DNA from: Aphanothece hegewaldii CCALA 016
GTDB taxonomy: Bacteria > Cyanobacteriota > Cyanobacteriia > Cyanobacteriales > Microcystaceae
Length of the DNA: 64,000 bases
NCBI RefSeq assembly: GCF_003007785.1
Contig: NZ_PXOH01000003.1
Location: forward strand, 1-64,000
Direction of reading: 5' to 3'
Shown: positions 25,892 through 36,356 of the stretch, piece after piece
How the letters are laid out: the number at the start of each line of letters is the position of its first letter
Position numbering within the stretch: position 1 is the first letter of the stretch
Position numbers and translations under genes: made by a program
Notes under the pieces: generated by a model
The model's input: only the letters and a program-made list of their open reading frames with translations
Told to the model about the DNA's origin: nothing
Database searches by the model: none

Positions 25892-27778
25892 TTAGACTTT
25901 TGTTTCAATCCAAAAACGTTGGCGTTGAAATGGATAGGTAGGTAAGATAACTTTATTACAAGACTCATTTTTATATAATTCTGACCAGTTAATCGTGTCT
26001 CCTTGGATATAAAGTTGAGCAATTTTTTGTAAACTTTCTAACTGATTTTCTGCATTAACTGTAGGAGTTTGGTTTCCAAACCCTTTATTATCTCCAAACC
26101 CTTGAGACGCTTTGCTGTAAAAAATCGGATCAGTAATTTGCCCATTAATAAATAAATTTAGTTTACCTTGTAATTCTTCAGTTGAAGAAGCAATAATACA
26201 TAAACGATGATTAAAATGCGCACGCCCTGTATTTACTGTAAAACAAATATCCGTGAGTGACAGATCTCGATGAGTTTTAAAAAAATGGTAATATTTTTGT
26301 ACTAATTCCTGTAAAGCTTTTTCACTTTTTGCCGAAAGGGTAAAAAGATTGATTGAAAGTTCCTTTGTTTTAATTTCCTTTAGTGGTGCTTCTTCAACAA
26401 CAACATGAGCATTTGTACCACTAAAACCCAAAGAACTCACACCCGCAATACGTGGCATATTTCCGCGTTTGAAGGGTGTAAGCTGAGTGGGAATTGTAAA
26501 CGGTAAATCTTTCCATTCAATATTCGGGTTGGGGGTTTTAAAATGAATCTGAGGGGGGATTTTTTCGTGTTGTAGGGCGAGAACAACCTTAATAAGACTT
26601 GCTATACCTGCTGCGGCTTCCGAATGCCCAATATTGGCTTTAACTGCCCCTAACAGTACCGATAGATTTTGTCCAAAAACAGCCCCTAACGCCCCAACTT
26701 CAATGGGATCACCTAAAGCGGTTCCAGTGCCATGTGTTTCAATATAGCTAACCTCTTCAGATTCTACCTTAGCATTCTCCAAGGCTTGTCGGATCACGGC
26801 TTGTTGTGCAGGGCCATTGGGTACGGTTAAACCACTGCTTCGCCCATCTTGATTGATCGCAGAACCGCGAATCACTGCTAAAATATTGTCATGGAGTGCG
26901 CTGGCATCACTTAAACGTCTTAAAACAATAACACCACATCCCTCGGAACGAACAAAACCATTAGCCGACGCATCAAAGGTTTTACAACGACTTTCAGGAG
27001 ATAGCATCCGCGCTTTAGAAAAATTAATACTTACTTCGGGCAAAAGAATAGTATTCACACCACCCACTAAAGCGAGATCACATTCACCATTGCGTAAACT
27101 AGAAATAGCCAAATGAACCGCCACCAACGAAGACGAACAAGCCGTATCGATCGCCATACTGGGGCCAGTTAGTCCTAAACTATAAGATAAACGACCTGCC
27201 GCGATACTGTGAGTATTTCCCGTCGCCAGATAAGCATCGATATCCGTCACATCTCGCATTAATAAGCGATGCCAATGATCATTCCCACAAATACCAATAA
27301 AAACCCCAGTTTTGCTACCATTCAGTTGATCTGGGGCAATTCCCGCCATTTCTAAGGCTTCCCAACTCACCTCTAAGAGTAGACGTTGCTGAGGATCAAG
27401 ACTCATCGCTTCACGGGGGGCAATGCGGAAAAATTGAGCATCAAAATCTTGTAAATTAGATAAGAAACCGCCCTGATGGACATACATTTTACCAGGACTA
27501 GCTAGATTTGCGTCATAATACATTTGGGTGTCCCAACGATCTAAGGGAATATCTGCGATCGCATCCTCACCCGATGCTAAAAGATGCCAAAACGTCTCAG
27601 GGTTATTAGCTTCTTTGGGAAAACGGCAACCCATCCCAACAATAGCAATGGGTTCATGTTGAGCATTTTCGAGACGTTCAATTTTAGCTTGAAGTTGTTT
27701 AAGTGCTAGATACACCCGTTTTGTGCTTGAAGACGTATGATCATCATTCGTCTCTATGGGGTTTGAGTTAGATATCAT
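25892..27778 (-). CDS. Stand-alone polyketide ketosynthase lacking its acyltransferase domain
   Basis: 628 residues. Residues about 18-40 form a docking coiled coil (RVYLALKQLQAKIERLEN), then a complete KS domain (about 43-465) with the catalytic triad in DTACSSSLVAVHLA (Cys), ETHGTGTALGDP (His) and KANIGHSEAAAGIA (His). The pre-AT linker (about 480-550, FTLSAKSEKAL) runs into the post-AT linker (YIQGDTINWSEL, LPTYPFQRQRFW) with no AT between. At the junction lie GFGDNKGFGNQTP codons made from a dispersed hairpin repeat. KS activity should survive; an extender unit would have to come from another AT in trans. It is transcribed away from the two giant synthases. Confidence 0.9.
   Translation of the reverse strand: MISNSNPIETNDDHTSSSTKRVYLALKQLQAKIERLENAQHEPIAIVGMGCRFPKEANNPETFWHLLASGEDAIADIPLDRWDTQMYYDANLASPGKMYVHQGGFLSNLQDFDAQFFRIAPREAMSLDPQQRLLLEVSWEALEMAGIAPDQLNGSKTGVFIGICGNDHWHRLLMRDVTDIDAYLATGNTHSIAAGRLSYSLGLTGPSMAIDTACSSSLVAVHLAISSLRNGECDLALVGGVNTILLPEVSINFSKARMLSPESRCKTFDASANGFVRSEGCGVIVLRRLSDASALHDNILAVIRGSAINQDGRSSGLTVPNGPAQQAVIRQALENAKVESEEVSYIETHGTGTALGDPIEVGALGAVFGQNLSVLLGAVKANIGHSEAAAGIASLIKVVLALQHEKIPPQIHFKTPNPNIEWKDLPFTIPTQLTPFKRGNMPRIAGVSSLGFSGTNAHVVVEEAPLKEIKTKELSINLFTLSAKSEKALQELVQKYYHFFKTHRDLSLTDICFTVNTGRAHFNHRLCIIASSTEELQGKLNLFINGQITDPIFYSKASQGFGDNKGFGNQTPTVNAENQLESLQKIAQLYIQGDTINWSELYKNESCNKVILPTYPFQRQRFWIETKV
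26061..26104. repeat. Dispersed hairpin repeat inside the KS gene at the AT scar
   Basis: GTTTGG-TTT-CCAAAC (26067-26081), with the near-symmetric flanks GTAGGA and CCTT, plus a second CCAAACCC at 26094-26101. It matches the hairpins at 45455-45473 and 60129-60147. It is read through in frame as G-F-G-D-N-K-G-F-G-N-Q. Confidence 0.75.
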
Positions 27779-27953
27779 CCTGAATATATTAATGAGAATT
27801 GTTTGACAGTTATTGAATTGAGGTCAACATTAACGAGAAACTGTCACGATATTGCTTAAGATCTATTGTGAGTTCGTTCATCCTCATTTAAAGTATATAA
27901 GATGAAAAACGAGAATAGCGATTCATCAAGGTATCGGTAAAGTATAAAAATCA
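27779..27953. promoter_or_regulatory. Divergent promoter region between the KS gene and the two synthase genes
   Basis: A 175-base A/T-rich gap separates the divergent starts at 27778 and 27954, so promoters for both directions must lie here unless transcription starts inside a gene. A TATATAAG box-like element is at 27893-27900. No convincing operator palindrome was seen. Confidence 0.5.
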
Positions 27954-30900
27954 ATGGTTGATCCGACACAATATTCTTTTAGGAAAGACAAACTATCTAA
28001 GCGCAGTCACCCTGGAACATCTCAGACTCATTCTGATCAGTCTAACGCTAAACCCTTCGCTTTGAGTGATGGTGGTTTTCTTTTTTATGAACCGAATACA
28101 CCGACAACTTTACCCGAAATTCTTTTATTAGCTGCTAGGATTACAACAGGAACTCGTCTCATTTATCTAGATCGACAAGGGTTCGCAAACGCCCAATCTT
28201 ACGCCGAATTACTCCAAAACGCCTCAAAAATTTTGACGGGTTTACGAGAAGCTGGTTTAAAACCCAAAGATCAAGTTATCCTACAATTAGAAGAAACTAG
28301 CGATCTACTGACTGCTTTTTGGGGCTGTATTCTTGGTGGTTTTATTCCCGTTATTCTCGAAATTGCTACGGCAACTCCTACCCTAGAAAAACTGCGCCAT
28401 CTGTGGAATTTTTTAGATAAACCCCTAATTATTGCCAAAAATAACGCCCAAATTCAGCAATATCTTTCTCATCCTCGAATTTTTAGTCTAGATCTAAATT
28501 ATCTCGCTACAACTGACTATCATCAACCCAAACCCGATGATGTTGCTTTTTTCAACCTCACTTCTGGCAGTACGGGAATACCCAAATGTATTCAACTAAC
28601 CCATAAAAATATATTATCTCGCGCTATTGGAGCAAACATCCACAATCATCATCAAAGCGATGACATTATTCTAAACTGGCTACCTTTTGATCATATCGGT
28701 AGTATTTCCGATTGGCATCTACGCCCTTGTATACTGGGATGCACTTCTATTTATGTCCAAAAAGAATATATCCTCAAACGCCCCCTAAATTGGCTAGACT
28801 TAATAGATAAGTACAAAGTTACTCACAGTTGGTCGCCTAATTTTTTCTATGCTTTACTCAATGATCAACTGAAAAACGAACCGAGACAACATCGGTGGGA
28901 TCTTTCCTCTGTTCATTGTCTCCTAACTGCTGGCGAAAATATTACCCAAAATGTTATTCAAGAAACCCTTAGACAACTCTCATCCTATGGTTTAGCGCAA
29001 ACTACGATTAAACCTGCTTTTGGAATGGCGGAAGTCGGTTCAGGAATTACTTATTATATTCACAAAACAGAACCCTTTAAATTTTATCCCATTGATGAAC
29101 AAGGAACATTTGCTGATTTAGGAACGCCAATACCTGGAATTACACTGCGCGTTGTCGATGATAATAATACTATTGTATTAGAAGACGAGATCGGTTATCT
29201 ACAAGTTAGAGGCGAAGCAGTTACCCAAAGCTATTATAATAACCCAGAAGCAAACGAAGCGGCATTTACAGAAGATGGCTGGTTAAAAACAGGAGATTTA
29301 GGCTTTTTGAAAAAAGGTCACTTGATGCTTACAGGTCGTAGTAGTGAGATTATTATTATTAATGGGACAAACTACTATAGTCATGAAATTGAAGCGATCG
29401 TTGAACAAATAGAAGGGGTTACCGTCTCATATACCGCCGCTTGTGCCGTCAAAAAAGATAACGATGAAACCGAACGACTCGCTATATTCTTTAGCACAAA
29501 TCTACAAAATTGTCAAGTTGTATGTCAGGAAATTAGGCGATCGCTCATAGCAAAAATGGGGATTAATCCCGATTATCTCATACCCCTTTCTCAAACCGAA
29601 ATTCCTAAAACCGCCATTGGTAAAATCCAACGTAGCAAACTCGCGCAACAGTTCAAAGCGGGTTTATATAATGACATCCTTCACTCATTAACCTTGTCTT
29701 TTGACCCCAATCAAATTGAACAACAACTCCAACGCATTTGGCAAGACGTTTTACGGAGCGTACAAGACAGCCCCTTACAAAAATCAGACATCGGTCTTCA
29801 TGATAACTTTTTTGAACTGGGGGGAACCTCATTTCTACTGGTACAAGTTCAACAACAATTACAAGAATATACAGGACAACCTCTATCCATTACCGAACTC
29901 TTTCGCCACCCGACCATATATACACTAAAACGTCATTTATGTCAAGGTAAAAACCAACATCAACCCAAAACCAAAAAAGAAGTCATTAAAGGCGATATTG
30001 CCGTTATTGGGTTATCGTGTCGTTTTCCTGGGGCGAAGACAATTGATGAATTTTGGCAAAATCTGACCAATAACGTCGAATCAATCAGCCTTTTCCACAC
30101 CGAAGAGATCCTAGCTTCTGGCATATCACCCGAATTAGTCAATCATCCCAACTATATCAAAGCCAGTCCAATTTTAGATGACATCGAAACCTTTGACGCA
30201 GAATTTTTCGGCTTTTCTGCGGCTGAAATAGAACTTATAGACCCCCAACAACGACTATTATTAGAATGCGCTTACGAAGCCCTCGAAGATGCAGCCTGTA
30301 ACCCATTCACGTATACAGGTGACATTGGCATCTATGCAGGTGCTGCCATGAATACCTATCTACTGAATAATATATATCCTAACCGTCATCGACTTGACCC
30401 AAATGATTCTCTTGATGTCGCAACACTCGACTCAATGGGTGGTTTTCAAATGATGGTTGCTAACGACAAAGATTATTTAACGACACGAATTTCTTATAAA
30501 CTTAATCTTACGGGCCCTAGTATAAATGTACAAACCGCTTGTTCATCGGGACTTGCAGCCATTCATCTCGCTGTTATGAGTTTAAGACAGGGTGAATGTG
30601 ACATGGCGTTAGCGGGTGGTGTATCCGTACAAGTTCCCCAAAAAATCGGTTATCTTTATCAAGAAGGGATGATCCTTTCTGCTGATGGTCATTGTCGCGC
30701 TTTTGATGAGTCAGCTAGTGGTACTATTTTCGGAAGTGGCTGCGGTTTTGTTCTCCTCAAACCTCTAGAAACTGCACTCAAAGATCACGATCGCATTTAT
30801 GCTGTTATAAAAGGTTCAGCATTGAGTAATGATGGCGGTACGAAAGTCGGATATTTTGCCCCTAATGGAGATGGACAAGCCCGCAACCTAGAAAGTGCCT

Positions 30901-33900
30901 TAAATAACGCAGGAATTACAGCAGAAACCATCAGTTATATTGAAGCACACGGAACAGGAACTCTGCTAGGAGATCCCATCGAAATCGCTGGACTATCCCA
31001 AGCATTTCGGAATTATACTCAAAAAAAGGGTTTTTGTGCCATTGGTTCCGTAAAAACGAATATCGGACACTTACAAATTGCTTCTGGAATTGCAGGATTT
31101 ATTAAAACCGTACTTTCTTTATATCATCAAAAAATCCCTGCTTCACTGCACTTTAAAAAACCCAATCCTCAAATTGACTTTGAGCATAGTCCTTTTTATG
31201 TTAATACAATGTTACAAGATTGGACATCGACAGAAAGTCCCCGTCGCGCTGGTGTAAATTCTCTGGGCATTGGTGGGACAAATGTTCATGTTATTTTAGA
31301 AGAAACCCCCACAATAGAAGATAAACCCTTAGAAAATAGCGATCGTCCCTTCCATCTTTTCACACTTTCTGCGAAAACGAATACAGCCTTAAACGATTTA
31401 GTTAAGCAATATCAACAATTTTTAGCCAAAAATCCCAATATTTCCTTAGCGGATCTTTGTTTTACCGCTAATACAGGACGCGCCCACTATAGCGATCGTA
31501 TAGCCATTATTGCCGAATCCGTCGCACAATTACAAGAACAATTGAGTAAAAAACTCACAGTCATCCCAAACACGACATCGCCTAAAAAAATCGCCTTTCT
31601 TTTTACGGGGCAGGGTTCACAGTATATTAATATGGGGCGACAACTCTACGAAACTCAACCCGTCTTTAGAGAAACACTTAATCACTGTGCGGATATATTA
31701 CGTCCTTTTTTAGATAAATATTTACTTGATGTATTGTATCCACAAGATATAACACCCCAAAATGGACACACATTACTCATCAATAATACAGCCTATACTC
31801 AGCCAGTATTATTCGCCTTAGAATACGCCCTGTTTAAATTATGGCAATCATGGGGAATTGAACCAACTGCTGTTATGGGACATAGCATTGGTGAATATGT
31901 TGCAGCAACTGTAGCCGGTGTTTTTAGTTTAGAAGATGGACTAAAATTAGTAAGCACACGTAGTAAATTGATGCAAGCTTTACCCCAAAATGGCGAAATG
32001 GTTGCGGTAATAGCTGATGAGTTTACAGTCAAAGAAGTCATTAAAAAATACGAAAAAGAAATAGCCTTCGCTGCTTTCAATAATTCTCAGAATACCGTCA
32101 TTTCAGGGACACGAACAGCCATTCAAAAAATCGTTAAACTGTTGGAAGGACAAGGAATTAAAACTCAAACCTTAAATACTTCTCATGGGTTCCATTCTCC
32201 TTTAATGAAACCCATGATCGCCGAGTTTGGTCGCATAGCGCAAGAAATTAGCTATAATTTACCCCAAATCGCTCTGATTTCTAATGTAACAGGAACTATT
32301 ATTCGAGATGAAATTGCTACACCCGCTTATTGGTGTCGTCAAATTCAAGAACCTGTAAGATTTGCGGATGGTTTTAAGGTTTTGTTACAAGAAGGCTACA
32401 ACATTTTTATTGAATGTGGTAGTAAACCTATCTTACTCGGAATGGGACAAGCGATCGCACAAGAAATCAACCCCAATACTGCTCATGACTATCTCTATAA
32501 CCCTAGTTTGTCTCCAAAATCTTCTTTACAAACTGGTCATGATGCGTCTTTACCAATAATACTAAATAGTGTTGCCCAACTCTATCTTAGAGGTGTAGCG
32601 ATCGATTGGATTAGTTTTGAAAAACCATTATCTCGTTATAAGCTTAGTTTACCCACTTATCCGTTTCAAAGAAAACGTTATTGGATCGAGCCACCTTCTA
32701 GTATAAATGTTTCGCCTCGCCAAGAGTTAAACATTCATCCATTATTAGGAAAACGTTTACCATCAGCCCTCAAAGAAATTATCTTTCAATCCTGTCTCAA
32801 TCTAAATACCCTAGAATGGATTAAAGACCATCAAGTTTATCAAGTTCCTATTTTACCCGCAACCGCATATATAGAAATCGCTTTAGCCGCCGGGCAAAAC
32901 GTTTTTAAATCGACAAATCTCGTTTTAGAAAATATTACCATTCAACAACCGTTAATTTTTGCTGACAACAATTCCACAACAATTCAAGTAATTTTAAATA
33001 AAAATTCGGAACAATCAAGCTTTGAAATTTATAGTTTGATTAACGAGGATGAATGGAAACTACATAGCTTTGGGAATATTACGCACACAAACTATACAAT
33101 AAATAATAATATACCTAATTTTGAAATATTACAAAAACTAGAATTAATATCAACTGAAAGCTTTTATCAACAATGCCAAACTCAAGGTTTAGAATATGGT
33201 GAAACATTTCGAGGGATTAAACAACTTTGGCGGAAAGACGGACAAGCATTAGGAAAAATACAATTACTGCTAGATACTCATCATTATTTATCTCATCCTA
33301 GTTTACTCGATGCTTGTTTTCAAGTTGTTTTAGCGGCGTTTCCTACTTTTGCCACAACAGAAACCTATTTACCCTATCGCATAGAAAGTTTGTGTTTTTA
33401 TCGTCTTCTGAGTTCAAATATTTGGAGTTATGTACAAATACGCCCCATAACAGAGCAAAATCAAATCATTGCAGACTTACAAATATTCGATGAAACTGGA
33501 TTAATTGCAGACATTCAAGGACTTACATCAAAACGCGCCAAACCAGAAACCTTACTCGGAAAAACCAATACAATTAATCATGATTGGTTTTATCAAATTG
33601 AATGGCAACCACAGCCCCAAATTCCAGTCTATCAATCTAAACAGAATTATGGTCATTGGCTTATTTTTGCAGACTCGACAGGCATAGGTCAACAGTTAGC
33701 CAACTTATTAGAATCACAACACCAAACTTGTACACTGATTTTCCCCAGTGATCTTAACTTAAAACAAAGCGAATACGATCAGCAATTACTCAACTCATTT
33801 TCAACCATAACAGGTGTCATTCATTTATGGAGTTTAGATATCGCAGACACTTTAGAACAAGGTTTAGAAAAAAGTTGTCAAAGTACCTTGTATTTAGTTC

Positions 33901-36350
33901 AAGCATTAATCAAACAAAGTGAGCCAACACATCTTTATCTGATTACACGCGGCACACAAACCGTAGCTAACCACAATCCTAATCTAAATCATATCGCGGC
34001 CTCGCCACTGTGGGGAATGGGTAAAGTCATTGCTCTAGAACATCCCGAATTAAACTGTATCAGAATTGATCTCGATTCAAACCCAAAAAATGACGTAATT
34101 CAAGATATATACTCGGAAATCATGACGCAACATATAAATACACACCATGACGCGTCATTAGGTGGTATTGAAGATCAAATCGCCTTTAGAGAGGGTTTAC
34201 GTTATGTTCCTAGATTAGTTCGTGGTACTTTACCTCAAAAATCATCTTCTAGCGAAGAACCATTACAGTTAGCCATTAAAAACCGAGGAACCATCGATAA
34301 TTTAACTTGGCAACCCCAAAAACGAAATAAACCCGCATCTCAAGAAGTAGAAATACAAGTTTGGGCGACAGGATTAAATTTTCGGGATCTTTTGAACGTA
34401 TTAGGATTATATCCAGTCGAAGAACTCGGTTTAGAGTGTGTAGGCGAAATTACCGCAATAGGTGAAAGCGTTACAGACTTAAAAATAGGTGATACAGTAA
34501 TAGCGATCGCACCGAATAGCTTTAGTCAATATGTTACCGTTAATGGGAATCTAGTCGCCAAAAAACCGAAAAACCTCAGTTATCCCGAAGCAGCAACTAT
34601 TCCAGGTGCTTTCCTGACTGCCTATTATACCCTCATTCATCTAGCCCAACTCAAACCAGGTGAACGAATTCTCATTCACGGGGCCGCCACTGGAGTCGGT
34701 TTAGCCGCCGTCGAAATTGCACAATATAAAGGTGCAGAAATATTCGCCACCGCATCCGAAAGTAAATGGGACTATCTTAAATCTAAGGGCGTAAAATATG
34801 TCATGAATTCCAGAAACCTTGAATTTTCTGATGAAATCATGAGAATAACACAAGGAAAAGGTGTAGATGTCGTTCTTAATAGTCTTAATGGGGAATTTAT
34901 CCCGAAAAGCCTATCCGTTTTAAATTCTGGGGGACGTTTTCTCGAAATTGGTAAACAGGGAATTTGGCAACCCGAACAAGTCGCGCAAATAAGATCAGAT
35001 GTATTATATACAAGCTGTGATCTTTTAAAACTAGCCCAACAAAACCCGCAGCTTATTAAAGATTTGCTTTCTCAACTACTCATCTTATTTGAAGAGCAAC
35101 TTAAACCCCTTCCTTTTTCGATTTTTTCATCAAAGAGAGTGATTGATGCTTTCCGAAAAATGAGCCACGCTAAACATATCGGAAAAATTCTAATTAAATC
35201 GCCCAAAACTAGCGTAATTCGCAGTAACGGCACTTATTTAATTACTGGAGGACTAGGAGATATTGGGCTCAAAGTCGCTCAATGGCTGATCGAAAAAGGA
35301 GCCTCAACACTAATTTTAGTCGGCAGAAATAAACCCTCAACACAAGCCCAAGAAACCATTACACAACTAACCCGCCATACCACAAAAGTTCTCGTTTGTC
35401 AAGCTGATGTATCTAATTACCATGACATTTCTGAGATTTTTCAAAAAGCGAAAACATTGCCACCGCTACGGGGTATCATTCATGCAGCAGGGGTTTTAGA
35501 TGATGGAATACTTGAAAATCAGACTTGGGAACGTATGAATCAAGTCTATTTACCCAAAATTCAAGGAGCATGGAACTTACATAAATTGAGTCAAAATCTG
35601 CCCTTAGACTTCTTTATTTTATTTTCCTCGGCGGCATCTTTGCTAGGGAGTGGAGGTCAAGCGAACTATGTCGGTGCAAATAGCTTTCTTGATAGTCTAG
35701 CATCGGCTCGTCATAAAATGGGTCTTCCTGCAATGAGTATAAATTGGGGTGCGTGGTCAGAAATTGGTCTAGCTGCGAGAAATCATACGGCGAGTTCAAG
35801 TATACCGGGTATGGATGCGATCGCGCCTGAACACGGTCTAAACATCCTAGAACAACTCCTTACCGAATCTATAGCACAAATTGGCGTAATAAATCTCGAT
35901 TGGTCAAAAATTCCAAAATCACCCTTTTTGAGCGAAATTATCACCGAAACCAATAATAATATAGTAAGCTTGTATCAAGACGTACAAAAAAACGATTTAA
36001 TGACACACGTTTTATTACAACTTGCGACCGTACTTGGTTTAAAATCTATTGAAGCCATTGATCCACAACAAGGTTTTATTGAACTTGGTCTCGACTCCCT
36101 AACCTCAGTTGAATTCAGAAATCGACTTTCAATGACTTTAAACTGTACCTTACCTTCTACCCTCGCCTTCGATTATCCCACTGTCACAGATTTAGTCAAT
36201 TATCTAATGAAAACCCTATATACTAACAAAAACGCACCAAAACAAATAGTTAGCGCGTCATTGCCTGATCTAGACACAATTTTAGAAGACCTTTCGGACT
36301 CGGAAGCAGAAATATTACTAAATGAGATGCTCGATAACCTCAATTATTAA
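27954..36350 (+). CDS. Modular polyketide synthase: acyl-AMP ligase-ACP-KS-AT-DH-ER-KR-ACP
   Basis: 2798 residues. Order: acyl-adenylating ligase (about 45-575; LTSGSTGIPK near 202; ends AIGKIQRSKL), ACP (LGGTSFLLV, Ser near 624), KS (about 680-1115; Cys863, His999, His1039), AT (about 1210-1510; GHSIGE Ser1311; HGFHSP, suggesting malonyl-CoA), DH (about 1585-1860; H-Q-V-Y-Q-V-P-I-L-P with the usual Gly replaced, second motif LDACFQ), ER (about 2100-2400; NADPH loop GAATGVGLAA), KR (about 2422-2620; TGGLGDIG) and ACP (LGLDSLTS, Ser near 2714). The ligase would load a fatty or other acyl acid and the module add one fully reduced C2 unit. Gap to the next synthase is 6 bases. The FAAL subtype of the ligase is probable, not proven. 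Confidence 0.93.
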   Translation: MVDPTQYSFRKDKLSKRSHPGTSQTHSDQSNAKPFALSDGGFLFYEPNTPTTLPEILLLAARITTGTRLIYLDRQGFANAQSYAELLQNASKILTGLREAGLKPKDQVILQLEETSDLLTAFWGCILGGFIPVILEIATATPTLEKLRHLWNFLDKPLIIAKNNAQIQQYLSHPRIFSLDLNYLATTDYHQPKPDDVAFFNLTSGSTGIPKCIQLTHKNILSRAIGANIHNHHQSDDIILNWLPFDHIGSISDWHLRPCILGCTSIYVQKEYILKRPLNWLDLIDKYKVTHSWSPNFFYALLNDQLKNEPRQHRWDLSSVHCLLTAGENITQNVIQETLRQLSSYGLAQTTIKPAFGMAEVGSGITYYIHKTEPFKFYPIDEQGTFADLGTPIPGITLRVVDDNNTIVLEDEIGYLQVRGEAVTQSYYNNPEANEAAFTEDGWLKTGDLGFLKKGHLMLTGRSSEIIIINGTNYYSHEIEAIVEQIEGVTVSYTAACAVKKDNDETERLAIFFSTNLQNCQVVCQEIRRSLIAKMGINPDYLIPLSQTEIPKTAIGKIQRSKLAQQFKAGLYNDILHSLTLSFDPNQIEQQLQRIWQDVLRSVQDSPLQKSDIGLHDNFFELGGTSFLLVQVQQQLQEYTGQPLSITELFRHPTIYTLKRHLCQGKNQHQPKTKKEVIKGDIAVIGLSCRFPGAKTIDEFWQNLTNNVESISLFHTEEILASGISPELVNHPNYIKASPILDDIETFDAEFFGFSAAEIELIDPQQRLLLECAYEALEDAACNPFTYTGDIGIYAGAAMNTYLLNNIYPNRHRLDPNDSLDVATLDSMGGFQMMVANDKDYLTTRISYKLNLTGPSINVQTACSSGLAAIHLAVMSLRQGECDMALAGGVSVQVPQKIGYLYQEGMILSADGHCRAFDESASGTIFGSGCGFVLLKPLETALKDHDRIYAVIKGSALSNDGGTKVGYFAPNGDGQARNLESALNNAGITAETISYIEAHGTGTLLGDPIEIAGLSQAFRNYTQKKGFCAIGSVKTNIGHLQIASGIAGFIKTVLSLYHQKIPASLHFKKPNPQIDFEHSPFYVNTMLQDWTSTESPRRAGVNSLGIGGTNVHVILEETPTIEDKPLENSDRPFHLFTLSAKTNTALNDLVKQYQQFLAKNPNISLADLCFTANTGRAHYSDRIAIIAESVAQLQEQLSKKLTVIPNTTSPKKIAFLFTGQGSQYINMGRQLYETQPVFRETLNHCADILRPFLDKYLLDVLYPQDITPQNGHTLLINNTAYTQPVLFALEYALFKLWQSWGIEPTAVMGHSIGEYVAATVAGVFSLEDGLKLVSTRSKLMQALPQNGEMVAVIADEFTVKEVIKKYEKEIAFAAFNNSQNTVISGTRTAIQKIVKLLEGQGIKTQTLNTSHGFHSPLMKPMIAEFGRIAQEISYNLPQIALISNVTGTIIRDEIATPAYWCRQIQEPVRFADGFKVLLQEGYNIFIECGSKPILLGMGQAIAQEINPNTAHDYLYNPSLSPKSSLQTGHDASLPIILNSVAQLYLRGVAIDWISFEKPLSRYKLSLPTYPFQRKRYWIEPPSSINVSPRQELNIHPLLGKRLPSALKEIIFQSCLNLNTLEWIKDHQVYQVPILPATAYIEIALAAGQNVFKSTNLVLENITIQQPLIFADNNSTTIQVILNKNSEQSSFEIYSLINEDEWKLHSFGNITHTNYTINNNIPNFEILQKLELISTESFYQQCQTQGLEYGETFRGIKQLWRKDGQALGKIQLLLDTHHYLSHPSLLDACFQVVLAAFPTFATTETYLPYRIESLCFYRLLSSNIWSYVQIRPITEQNQIIADLQIFDETGLIADIQGLTSKRAKPETLLGKTNTINHDWFYQIEWQPQPQIPVYQSKQNYGHWLIFADSTGIGQQLANLLESQHQTCTLIFPSDLNLKQSEYDQQLLNSFSTITGVIHLWSLDIADTLEQGLEKSCQSTLYLVQALIKQSEPTHLYLITRGTQTVANHNPNLNHIAASPLWGMGKVIALEHPELNCIRIDLDSNPKNDVIQDIYSEIMTQHINTHHDASLGGIEDQIAFREGLRYVPRLVRGTLPQKSSSSEEPLQLAIKNRGTIDNLTWQPQKRNKPASQEVEIQVWATGLNFRDLLNVLGLYPVEELGLECVGEITAIGESVTDLKIGDTVIAIAPNSFSQYVTVNGNLVAKKPKNLSYPEAATIPGAFLTAYYTLIHLAQLKPGERILIHGAATGVGLAAVEIAQYKGAEIFATASESKWDYLKSKGVKYVMNSRNLEFSDEIMRITQGKGVDVVLNSLNGEFIPKSLSVLNSGGRFLEIGKQGIWQPEQVAQIRSDVLYTSCDLLKLAQQNPQLIKDLLSQLLILFEEQLKPLPFSIFSSKRVIDAFRKMSHAKHIGKILIKSPKTSVIRSNGTYLITGGLGDIGLKVAQWLIEKGASTLILVGRNKPSTQAQETITQLTRHTTKVLVCQADVSNYHDISEIFQKAKTLPPLRGIIHAAGVLDDGILENQTWERMNQVYLPKIQGAWNLHKLSQNLPLDFFILFSSAASLLGSGGQANYVGANSFLDSLASARHKMGLPAMSINWGAWSEIGLAARNHTASSSIPGMDAIAPEHGLNILEQLLTESIAQIGVINLDWSKIPKSPFLSEIITETNNNIVSLYQDVQKNDLMTHVLLQLATVLGLKSIEAIDPQQGFIELGLDSLTSVEFRNRLSMTLNCTLPSTLAFDYPTVTDLVNYLMKTLYTNKNAPKQIVSASLPDLDTILEDLSDSEAEILLNEMLDNLNY

Positions 36351-36356
36351 TCAATT

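Noticed and set aside
32537..34160. Short H-D-A-S-L repeats in two linkers of the first PKS (near 32537 and 34147)
   Set aside because: Only about 12 bases are shared, with mismatches, in low-complexity linker regions; probably chance.
29991..36130. Loss of DH activity in both PKS modules because the motif glycine is replaced
   Set aside because: His, Pro and the second Asp/Gln motif are kept, and that glycine varies in cyanobacterial DH domains, so inactivity is not supported.
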